Part shown: one piece after another, positions 45,866-55,085 of the stretch
Layout: each line of letters starts with the position of its first letter
Numbering within the stretch: position 1 is the first letter of the stretch
Assembly (NCBI GenBank): GCA_021234155.1
Contig: JAJEKV010000138.1
Span: 60,001-124,000, forward strand
DNA: 64,000 bases
Source: Isoetes taiwanensis
Taxonomy: Eukaryota; Streptophyta; Lycopodiopsida; Isoetales; Isoetaceae
Reading direction: 5' to 3'
The notes under the pieces: model-generated
Seen by the model: only the letters and a program-made list of their open reading frames with translations
What the model was told of the DNA's origin: nothing
Databases searched by the model: none
Made by a program: the position numbers and the translations under genes

Positions 45866-46287
45866 TGTCTTGCGACGGCTAAACAAGCAAAAGACTATCA
45901 TTTAAGGCCCGGATTTAGGGAGTTTATGTCTTGGTGCAGCCGTGGCATATTAGAATTTGCTTCAAAGTTTCTATTTGTATGGAACCAAGATGAATGCACG
46001 AATACAGGGTTATCGATCAAGAATAAGCCCATTTTCTTGAAGGAATTGAGTAAGGTTTACCGTGCATTCCCAAGGTTTGGGGTTGAGAATACCTTGCTCA
46101 TTAACGACAATAGGTATAAGTCGTACTACAATGAGAAAAATACAATCATTTGTCCAAACACTTTCGATCCAAGTACAATTAAGCATCATTCAATTAAATT
46201 GGGATTATGTCTTAATTTTGGGACAAATTTTACATTGCATGTTTTTAGTGACATATTTAAATTCACACATTTCATGTCGAAAGTATA
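45866..46287 (+). pseudogene. FCP1/HAD-type phosphatase relic, central and C-terminal part
   Basis: The frame gives KDYHLRPGFREFMSWC, then FASKFLFVWNQDECTNTG, KPIFLKELSKVYRAFP and ENTLLINDNRYKSYYN. These follow the FCP1 homology domain of a plant family of small phosphatase-like proteins: RPG-x-REF, the FVW-x-Q-x-ECT block, LKELSKVW, and NTLL-x-DD. The expected VWSS segment between SWC and FLFVW is missing, and the DxDG or DLNG start is absent. Catalysis is therefore ruled out; it is a decayed copy related to the minus-strand relic at 25940-26680. Confidence 0.7.
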
Positions 46288-46299
46288 AAAATGTAATAT

Positions 46300-47030
46300 C
46301 ATATTACTTATCGAATAGACCATATTTCACAATCTACCACATAATATATTCCATCGTATGTTCTATAAAATTATAATTTTCTCCACCCATTATCCCAACA
46401 ACTTCCATATTTGTTTTTGAGATGAATAGGCTTTCTTACGTGGTCCAAAATGGAACTCATCCTAGCATACATATAATAGGATCATGACATTTCCATCAAA
46501 GCTATGAAGACCATAAGCAAGTATCCTGAAAAATGAGACTCACAATTTAAAAGTTGGTAAAGAGATGAGCTGTAAAAGAAATAGAAATCTCTAAGTTAGT
46601 GCCATATCACAGTTCCAAATAATACATGAACCAAAAGTCTTGGTGCCATCCTAAACATGTTTTGTATTTCCTAAATTCCAATTAACCATGCCATACTAAA
46701 CATGGTTTCATACTCTTACATAAAAATTCCAATTGCCTTGAAATAATCTAAAAGGAAAAGGACTAAAAAAATGAACTCTTTCGCCAGACAATTATTTATT
46801 TGGAAAGTGTATGTAAGCTTCCTGCTATCTAAATACGCAAACATGATATTTATTCTAAAGATAACAATATATTCAAGCAAGCTTATCTTATCGTACAAAA
46901 AGTATTTAGTTTACCTTGAAAATAAACTAAAGTAGCTTGAAACATATCCCAACAATTTGATTCACCTAAAAAAAACCCTAAAAAGATGGTGTTAGCTCAA
47001 AAATAATGAAGGAAAACAATTAACTCTTAA
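46300..47030. other. No gene recognised
   Basis: AT-rich DNA without supported features. Confidence 0.45.
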
Positions 47031-47033
47031 AGT

Positions 47034-47195
47034 GAAAATAGAATAGAATAGAATAGAATAGTTTTTTTAACGTCCACGGAGACCAATAGGTCATGGGACC
47101 CATACAATGGGCTAGTACAATCATTACTACTAGGATTAAAAAACCCCTGCCTCGAAAGGTTTTCAAGGGAAAAATTGGCAAGAAAGATTGATTTA
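47034..47195 (-). mobile_element. LINE/SINE 3' tail, inverted copy
   Basis: Begins on the + strand with four GAATA units and carries GTCCACGGAGACCAATAGGT and CATGGGACCCATACAATGGG, the inverse of the tail at 53803-53903. CTCGAAAGGTTTTCAAGGGA matches the inner part of copy 2 at 9190. Confidence 0.8.
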
Positions 47196-47244
47196 ACTCA
47201 ACAATACCAAAAAGTGAAAACAAGTAAAAAATGGGCTAGAAATA

Positions 47245-47257
47245 CACGCTTGGCGTG
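47245..47257. repeat. Hairpin motif CACGC-TTG-GCGTG, copy 1
   Basis: A perfect 5-bp stem with a 3-base loop, preceded by AATA as in most other copies (49448 and 49513; the 48944 copy has AAAA instead). Confidence 0.8.
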
Positions 47258-48380
47258 AATATAGTGGAAGGTCATATGCAAAAACACCTAAACAAAAATA
47301 GCTTCCAGGTTGACAACCTAGATAAGAAAAAGCTTTAAAATTGAAAACTGAAATATGCTATATTTTTAGTCTCAAAATTGAAATACCTTAAATTGATTGA
47401 TCTGTCTAGCTTCGAATTTAAATTGTGCTGGATTTGATGCTACTACAAATTGTGGGATTGAAGAGTTCTTCAAGAGTTCTTCCCAAGTAATCTTGTAGAC
47501 CAGGATAAATTTGTTCTTGTTGTGGAAGACATTCTTTTCTGTTGGTACCGCAAGAGTTAGTTTTCGAACATAGCTGCCAAAATCAAAAGCCCAACAACAA
47601 TCCAAAGCATGTAAATAAGAAATGAAACGAATACAAAAATTGAAAGCTCATATTTCTGTTGCCGCATCAGCTTATGCCCAAAAAAAAACCTGGAGGCTTA
47701 TATTTTTGCTGCCGGGTCAGGATTTGCTTATGTCAAGGAAGGATTAAGGTCTGTGTTTCCGCGCAAACCTGAGGCCTCAAGCCGTGCTTTCTGTATCATT
47801 AGTTGCTGTGAGTGAGAAAATAGGAGAAAAAAGAAAGTTAAAAAGTGCGTGAATTCAAATTTGATAACACACGTGCGTGCAGTTTGTGCTTCTTCTTGCA
47901 CATTTTTGCTCGATCCATGGCTTATTCTTTCATTCTTTCAAGCTGCAGATGTGATATTTGGATTCCTCATCAACCGTGCTCCTTGGATTCGTGATTGGGT
48001 TGGCAGACACGTCACAGTTTCAGCGCACAGATGTCTATTCTTGAGGCTGCCTTACCAATTCGGCAAACAAAGGTTCTTTGACAGTTTATTCATGTAGCAG
48101 AGCTTCCTTGGATTTGATCCAACATTCTGAATTGCAAATTCTAAATCGCCAACAAGCACCCCGAACTGTATGTACAGTTAGTTAAGCATAAAACCATGTC
48201 TTCTTGTTTGTTTCCCTGTGTTTTTTCCTCATCGAAACCCATTAAGCATCCATTCTAAACAGATTCTTCATCCAAGTTTTTATTCTTCACGTCTTCTTTC
48301 CTTCGGATTCAAATACCTGATCTTCCCATTGTCCTTTAATATTGCTCTGTATGTCTGTACCTGTTAAAAATGTGGCCCAG

Positions 48381-49390
48381 ATGTCACCGGAGTTGGTTGC
48401 AGAAAAATTCGAAGTGAGAATGGTCCCAAATCCTCAGAATGCTCGTAAACCTGTGCAAATTTTTTATGACCCAAAATCGTATTTGAGCAAAATCCGACTG
48501 GCTTTGAGCAAATCCATATGAGCTTTGGGCTTTTAGTGTCTGGTGCAAATGCTTCTGATATGAGCCATCCGTTTGTTGGTAAATGGGTCATGTCTGATTG
48601 CTTCATGTTGTGGTTCCGGCAATGTGCAGGTCCTATTTTCGCCTTTCCAATTTCTTCTGTTCTACGCAATCAAGTTCAGCATCTTCAATCTCAAGAAGTT
48701 CCAGGTATTTTCAAATCTTTAGGCTGGGTGCTTTTGTGTATAAACGTGAATGTTTTTAAATCATTCGAATTCTTTGCCTTAGCCTTCAAAAGATCTCAGA
48801 AAACTTCTTCACGAGACTTGATGTTTACATCTACAATTCGGCTTATTTCTCATGCAAGATGGTAGGCAATCCATAGTTTTAGATGCTGGGCTTGCAACAG
48901 AAGATAGGATAACCTCTTCAAGTGTAAGAGGGAATATAAAACACGCTAAGCGTGATTTGGAAAAAGTGAATATCATGCATCACGCTTGAAGTAGAGGACT
49001 GTAGATGTAGACACCTTTCATAGTGAGGTTAAATCATAACTAATACAATAATTTACACTAACACTCATGCCAATTTGAAATACCATGTAACTAGCCTGCT
49101 CAGCTTCAACTATGAGACTCAAACATCTTCGGAGATCAACATATCTTCATATCGGGGAACTTAGTGCTCCTGCTAAGGCTCAATAAACCCATCAGCAAGT
49201 TTCTGATCTGTAGGACACTACCATAACTTCAGAAATATCCAGCTTAATTTGTATTTGAACCTGTGTATCCAAGTCTCTCTGACAGAATGCCACTTCCCAT
49301 ACCTTGTTAAATCAGGTGAACCTGACTTATCACAGTGGCAAGATTCCCTAGCGCTAAAACTCCCTGCTGCTGACATATGTAAGGTATTTT
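48381..49390 (+). CDS. Unidentified gene candidate, four coding-like exons
   Basis: Possible exon 1, after an acceptor GGCCCAG, starts ATG at 48381: VAEKFEVRMVPNPQNARKPV and IFYDPKSYLSKIRLALSKS, ending in TGA at about 48517. A second frame from 48518 reads GLLVSGANASDMSHPFVGKW, then FAFPISSVLRNQVQHLQS, ending at GTATTT (about 48704). Next is ISENFFTRLDVYIYNSAYFS (about 48797-48860, donor GTAGGC), then NIQLNLYLNLCIQVSLTECH and KSGEPDLSQWQDSLALKLP (about 49228-49371, donor GTAAGG). Residue make-up looks like real protein, but the join between the first two blocks needs a frame change. I do not recognise the family, and it may be a pseudogene. Confidence 0.35.
48944..48956. repeat. Hairpin motif, variant CACGC-TAA-GCGTG
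   Basis: Stem identical to copy 1, loop changed from TTG to TAA. Twenty-five bases on, CACGCTTGAAG repeats one arm only. Confidence 0.75.
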
Positions 49391-49440
49391 TATCTTCCAC
49401 GAAATATCCTTAACTTCACCTCTACAATATTATTATGGTG

Positions 49441-49610
49441 GCCAATACACGCTTGGCGTGATTTACTTTGTTCCATAACTAGGTTTCTTATGCAAAATGA
49501 TGCTTGCTAATACACGCTTGGCGTGATTTGTTTTGTTTTATTTTATAACTAGGTTTCATCTGTAATATTATGTTGGCTAATACATGCTTGACATGATTTG
49601 TTTTGTTGTA
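49441..49610. repeat. Three-unit tandem repeat carrying the hairpin motif
   Basis: Units of 65-70 bases share AATACACGCTTGGCGTGATTT and TATAACTAGGTTTC. Hairpins lie at 49448-49460, 49513-49525 and 49583-49595. In the third unit both arms have changed (CATGC and ACATG), keeping four of five base pairs. Confidence 0.88.
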
Positions 49611-50316
49611 TAAGCAGGTTTTAGTTGTTGGAATGAATCACATGAGTTTTTATGAATGCACACTTCATCAATTCGGATAATACACAAGGGGCTTTTATAA
49701 GGGAACTCTACAGATGCTTGGAAAATAGTCAGTAAGAAGTTTAACTGATTCAGTCGGCAACTTTCAGCGACTTCCCTGTCATCCTACTGTTTCCTTGGAA
49801 ATTTCCTTAGGATGTTTCAAAGACCCTTTAATGCAGAGAGTTGATTTTGATGTTGGTGTAATTTAAATGCTTTTATATACACATTTTTACAGGTCCATTG
49901 CTTTTTCTAGGCTCGAAAGGGCTATGGGGGCAGCTATTATGGGCAACTCTTCGTGGCATTTTTTTTTTAAATGTCATTGTTTAATTGACATGTCCTTACA
50001 TTTTGGAGGCTCTTATTATCCACACAAAATGTACTATACTTGTCAAATACAATCGTGTTTTCATCTCAATGTACCAGGATTATAACATTATGAATTCAAG
50101 AAAATTGCAATTATTTTTTGTATATTTCAAGATAGATATAAAAGATACAAGAGAAATGCAACTTTAATGTGATTTCATAATTGCAAAAAAAAGAGGTGGA
50201 AAACCAAAAACCCATTAGAAAACAACTATAGGTTGGCGTGCTTTAGGAATTGACATAATCCCAATTTAATTGGATGATGGTTAATTGATGGTCAAATGTT
50301 GAATATTACATAAAAG

Positions 50317-50466
50317 GATTGGCTAACAGGGCTACTTAAGAACAATATTCCTAGCTATGTTGAAAGTAATCCAATGTATAATGTGTACGACATAGAAATG
50401 TTTCAGAAAGCTTTAAAGCTGTTGGATAGATACAAGAAAGAAAGTGATCAAAACATGATTATGTGA
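50317..50466 (+). CDS. Coding-like exon, 49 aa, unknown
   Basis: An acceptor-like AAAAG at 50312-50316 is followed by DWLTGLLKNNIPSYVESN and YDIEMFQKALKLLDRYKKE, ending in a stop at 50464. It lies just upstream of the Ulp1-like segment and may be the end of a different gene or a mispositioned exon of the same one. Confidence 0.3.
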   Translation, partial: DWLTGLLKNNIPSYVESNPMYNVYDIEMFQKALKLLDRYKKESDQNMIM

Positions 50467-50540
50467 CATTCATTGTAATGAATAAAACTTTGTTGTTAAG
50501 TTTTGACTTTTTGGTACTGTTGTCTTCAAGTTTTTGTACT

Positions 50541-51168
50541 ATAGATGTTATTTGTGAATACATGTTTACTTTTGGCCAAGTCTGTGAATACCTGTTCATT
50601 CCTGCATGTCATGGTCACCACTAGACTATGTATCTCATTGCTGATGTTGGGGCAAGATCTGAAATATGTGAGCCAGGCATCTACTATTTTGACAGCATGG
50701 GCCTCTTTGCAGGAATGGAGCCGGTGCAAAGGTTTGTAGTTGTGTCTTAATATTTGCCCAACAGATTATTTTTTTGCATGCTTAAGTATGTTGGTTTACC
50801 GCTGCAGAATATACAAAAACACCTAAACGTTGACAACCAACTGGAAGTAAAAAAAATCTGTAGAAGGCCAATACAGGTGGATGGATACTCGTGCGGGCCA
50901 GCGGTCTGTTGTTTTATAAGCAAGTTTTTGGGAGAACTACACAATGGAGGAGACATTATTGCAGAACAAGTAAGTTATATCAGTATTATTGGCACTCAAA
51001 CTTTAACAAAACATGCCGATCCTACCATTTGTGATGCAGGCAGTTGATATTTCTGATTCTGACCTGTCCATGATTGCTGAATTTGTGACTGAAGTTCTGA
51101 TATTGACTAGCAGTGGCAATGAGGATGGCCGGATGGACCTTATAACACACCATGTACTACAGGACTGA
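50541..51168 (+). pseudogene. Ulp1/C48-type protease fragment with an interrupted His-Trp
   Basis: C48 proteases cut SUMO or related tags with a His-Asp-Gln-Cys active site. Here EYLFIPACHGHH is followed by TAG (50622-50624) where the conserved Trp stands, then TMYLIADVG and IYYFDSMGL, which carries the Asp motif. After an intron (acceptor at 50807) comes KKICRRPIQVDGYSCGPAVC (about 50850-50909), with the Gln and the nucleophile Cys in place. A donor GTAAGT at 50970 and an acceptor at 51039 lead to AVDISDSDLSMIAEFV and a stop at 51166-51168. The protease N-terminus is missing. Many plant transposons carry Ulp1-like genes, so this may be a captured copy. Confidence 0.65.
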
Positions 51169-51522
51169 AGTGCTGATTGTTAAATCATACATGATTGTAA
51201 TGCATTGTTCAAGTTTGTATTTTGAACAACCTTATTGTAATGAAAATACAACACATTCACTACCTGATGACCAATCGCTATCGCCTGTTCACCAGACATT
51301 GTATCAGTTGTAAATTATAATAAAGAAGATATTATAACATTGTAACAGTCGTACATTGTCATAGTTGTACATTATAAATAAAAAAGAGAGAGACATTTTT
51401 TTAAGGATACAAGTTTTAGTGAAACAATATTGTATTGCAACCAAACATTACAATGCAGTGAATATAACTTATAGAAAACAATTTGAAATAAGCTGCTACT
51501 AAAACAGAACATCTAATCCTCA

Positions 51523-52065
51523 TTACAGTTCACCAACATTAATGTCCTCAGCACATGGCTCCAGAAGTGTTGGGAATATCACATCATGGTGAATAACACC
51601 CCAATGAGTTCGCTCGATTAGAGCCATTATGATGCCATCACGAACAATCTGCCTCGGTTCAAGGCAGAATTGAAAGGTCAGCTTGAATGAGTTGTACCTC
51701 CAGATATCTGACTCCTTCAGCAGCTTCTCCAATGCCCAAATTGCAATTATATGTTTCTTCAGCTTCATCATCTTCTCGTGCATCTCCATTGTTGGGAGAT
51801 GAGTATCTTTTTCCTCTGAAAGGTGCAATGGGCATTGGAAGTGCCTGCCCTCAGTCAATGCAAACTTCATGAAAACATCTTTGTTCTTGCACCTGTGAAA
51901 ATTTTCCACCAACTCTCGCTGCAGCTGGTTCAGATGGTCCATAATGGGTTGTACAATGTTTTGTCCCATGTCTACCATTGACATGCCACTGTTATACCTT
52001 TTATTCACCATCCTAAACCATATTTTCACCTGCTCTGACTGCGTACTTAATAGAGACTGAAGACA
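51523..52065 (-). CDS. Unidentified coding block (about 170 aa), last exon
   Basis: After a possible acceptor (TTTGTCTTCAG, about 52062) the frame gives LLSTQSEQVKIWFRMVNKRY, QPIMDHLNQLQRELVENFHR, a His/Met/Lys-rich helical middle (PTMEMHEKMMKLKKHIIAIW) and ERTHWGVIHHDVIFP, ending at 51523. Uninterrupted length and natural residue make-up suggest a real exon. The family is not recognised. Its 3' end faces that of the Ulp1-like gene, 355 bases away. Confidence 0.4.
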   Translation of the reverse strand, partial: CLQSLLSTQSEQVKIWFRMVNKRYNSGMSMVDMGQNIVQPIMDHLNQLQRELVENFHRCKNKDVFMKFALTEGRHFQCPLHLSEEKDTHLPTMEMHEKMMKLKKHIIAIWALEKLLKESDIWRYNSFKLTFQFCLEPRQIVRDGIIMALIERTHWGVIHHDVIFPTLLEPCAEDINVGEL

Positions 52066-52069
52066 AAGA

Positions 52070-53800
52070 ACATTGCCAAAGCTCCACTACCTTCAAGCAT
52101 GAACTTGACCATTTGCTAATTGACATGCTTTTGGAAGCCTATAAGGTCAATATCAGAATGTCTTTCTCAAATGGCAAGTGATGCCATGCTGATGTGACTG
52201 AAAGATATGTTCAAACATAGAAGAAGATGAAAAGTGTATAAAAGATAGCAACCAACACTAGTTTAGATTGAACACCCTAAGCCTATATGCAGTTTGAACT
52301 CCCAATCCTTTAGGCTTGATCTTTATTCCTGTACCTAAAATTGTAGGCAAGAAGCTCATTGGCAATTAGAGTACCAACTATTCCTAAACCAAAGAAACAC
52401 TGGTCAGACTCAAAATAAGAAGACCAAAAGCATTCCAAGCTGTGAACGAGAAGAACGTTAGAGGTACATTGTACATCACTGAAATAGTTTTTTAGTTACT
52501 AGATTATGAGGACAATCATCCGCGATAGTAGAAAACACATCACAAAAAGAAATAATAGCCTACATTTAGACTGTAAGATTTCTACCAGATTAATCAAATA
52601 CAAGTTCCTTTGTATATCTGCATGTTCCTAAGCTTGGATAAATGTGAAACTTGAAATTGCATGAATACCAAATTTACCAACGTACTTAATCAATGAGGAC
52701 CTTTCAGATCATTTCAAGCCATGGCAGGTTTAGATATTCTGATTCTTTATTACACATCTGAATGCAACCATAAAATTAAACATCTATAGGTCTCTAAATT
52801 ATGTCATCTTCTAGTGTATAGACTCCATACATTGGTATCCCCTCTCAATTCAGGCAAAAAAAAAAAGCCATGTTTGCTGGAATATCCCTTCCATGAAATC
52901 CCCTCCTGAGAAATCCTATGAATGGCTAAATTTTTCATTTTGGATTTTTGACAAATCAGAAATTTCTTCAAGGGCTAAAAACAACCCTATAAAATTTTGC
53001 CTGAGAACAAATAGACATCTATTTGTTTGCATTTAAAATGAATATTATGTAGTTATCTATCTATTGCCCTCTATTTCTTGAGATTCTACATTAAGATTCT
53101 ACATGTAGAGCTGGACAATGAACTCTACAATAAAAGTAGAATGCTATCAGAATTGAGTGAAAATTCAATGGCATGCAAATCTACATAGAAATTTTAGCAA
53201 AAGATGATCCTCAGCTTGCTGCTTATATGGAATTCAGTTTTCTAGATGTGGTCTGCTTATTGATTGGGTAAATATTATCAATTTTGTTAATAGCTTAGAG
53301 GTGATGTTTACATGGATACTTGAATATTGGATTCATAAAGAAGATCTTTGTGAACGAAGATAATATACCTAGCTCTTGTGCAGTTATGATGTCAGTTATC
53401 CAAGGTTTAATATAGCTTGTCTTTAGCTTCTTAGAGCTTATTAGAAGCTGCTTTCTATGACATTCCCTGCGTATAAAGAAGATTGCACGCCGAAAGAATA
53501 GTTCAGCTCCACTGATTCACTCGGTGGCCCCAGACTACTATTGTTACAATGGATGTCCATCCACATGATCCAGTGGCTTTCAGACATCAGAAGGCAAGTG
53601 CACTTGCTCTTAATGATTTTATGGATGTGGAACTTCGACCTGGTTAAGTTTATTATATTGAAGATATATGTGTATTATTCTTCTCGTTGTTGTGAGAAGA
53701 AAGTAGTTTTTCTTGAGTATCTTATCATGCTTAGATGGGTGGCATTACTCAGTTGGATCGATTTATCCATTGGGTTTTTATTCCTTTCTCTATCCTGTTA
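52070..53800. other. No gene recognised
   Basis: AT-rich DNA between the coding-like blocks on the minus strand. It could be an intron of that candidate gene, but no splice signals tie the ends together. Confidence 0.35.
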
Positions 53801-53802
53801 GT

Positions 53803-53903
53803 AATACGCTTGCTGCTCTCTTTTTGTTTGGGTCCCATAGGCCAATTGATCTCCGTGGACGCTAAAAACCTATTCTATTCTATTCTATTCTATTCTATTC
53901 TAT
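53803..53903 (+). mobile_element. LINE/SINE 3' tail, copy with (TTCTA)n
   Basis: GTAATACGCTTGCTGCTCTC, then TTTGGGTCCCATAGGCCAAT and GATCTCCGTGGACG, and seven TTCTA-like units. It is nearly identical to copy 2 at 9230-9325, which makes these two the youngest of the family here. Confidence 0.88.
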
Positions 53904-54457
53904 ATTATGTCATGTATTTTTTGAGAGTGATTAATACAGTCTGACATCCTTCAAAAAAAAAATGTGGAATTTTTTTATTTGTTGGAGACATGCCAGCATG
54001 GCGTTTTTTGTGTTTTTGTGTTTTTTTTATCATCAATATGTTATGAAAGGATATATGGAATCTGTGTGGTCTCTGTGGATATTAAAAAATATCTATCTAT
54101 CTTGATCACTTAAGTAGTGCAATGGTAAATAGGTAAGGAGCCAATAGGCAACCTTGACGAACACCATGTCCAATGCTTAAGATAGAGGATGACTCACCAT
54201 AACAAAGCACAGTCAGAATTAAGAAGTTTCATCACCATGAAAGTAAAACTCTCTCCACAACCAAATATCATCATCATCTTCTTCAAGAAGCCTTATCGGA
54301 CACTATCATAAGCCTTAAGTTGCATCTAATTAAAGTGGGTCACATGCGGTTCCCATTTTTTTTTGAACCTTGTTACTTTACACGAAAAGGACGTGCGAAA
54401 AATTTTCAGCCTCTATAACTGCCCAAAAATTGATTATTTCTGTGCTAGGGTGGATCT

Positions 54458-54673
54458 AACGTACCACTATACAATCTGATCTCCGTCGACCAAGCTTGTA
54501 ATGAAATACTTAATTCTTGGTCGGATAGGAATGTTCCCAACTATAGATATTGGTTTCATTCCAAATAGCATAGTCCCTTGAGAGAACAGGCTATTCACGT
54601 ACCACTCGCATACAATCTGATCTCCCTCGACCAAGCTTGTAATAAAATACTTAATTCTTGGTCGGATAGGAAT
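54458..54673. repeat. Direct repeat of about 75 bp, 138 bp apart
   Basis: ACGTACCACT, CATACAATCTGATCTCC-like and GACCAAGCTTGTAAT then TACTTAATTCTTGGTCGGAT occur at 54459-54532 and 54597-54673. On the minus strand each copy encodes IPIRPRIKYFITSLV, so the coding block there has an internal peptide repeat. Confidence 0.85.
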
Positions 54674-55085
54674 CCTATGGATTGGACCTATAACACCATC
54701 AGTCATGACTTTGTCAAGTGATGGCACATTCTCCATAAACCTGCTGCCCTTCCAGGGTTCCATATTTGCCTGAAAAATCATGAACTTATCCACATAGTTT
54801 CACTTGTTCAAGTCTGTATTTGATCTTGAACCAGAACCAAAATTATGTTGGCAAAACTTGGTGCCTTGAGCAGGCCAACTCTACACTTGTGTTCCAGCTC
54901 ATATGTGGAATACAAGACGCTGTTGTTGAAATTAATATCTGCTGCCCACTGTGAGACAGCTGTTGTCTGAATCCCCAGCATGCAGAAGATCAGGAAACTG
55001 AAAGTATCTAGCTCCATTATATCTAGACACATCTTATACCACTGCTCAATATCGGTTTTTTCATAAAATAAGGGAGGGGCATCAT
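54467..55085 (-). CDS. Unidentified minus-strand coding blocks, beside the gypsy end
   Basis: Two frames read from high to low coordinates: ELDTFSFLIFCMLGIQTTAV with AADINFNNSVLYSTYELEHK, then, after a frame change near 54800, MEPWKGSRFMENVPSLDKVM and the repeated IPIRPRIKYFITSLVEGDQI. The first is continuous with the gypsy integrase start at about 55085, but its content no longer fits integrase, so the retroelement is truncated there. I do not recognise a family; a relation to the block at 51523-52065 is only suggested by strand and neighbourhood. Confidence 0.3.
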
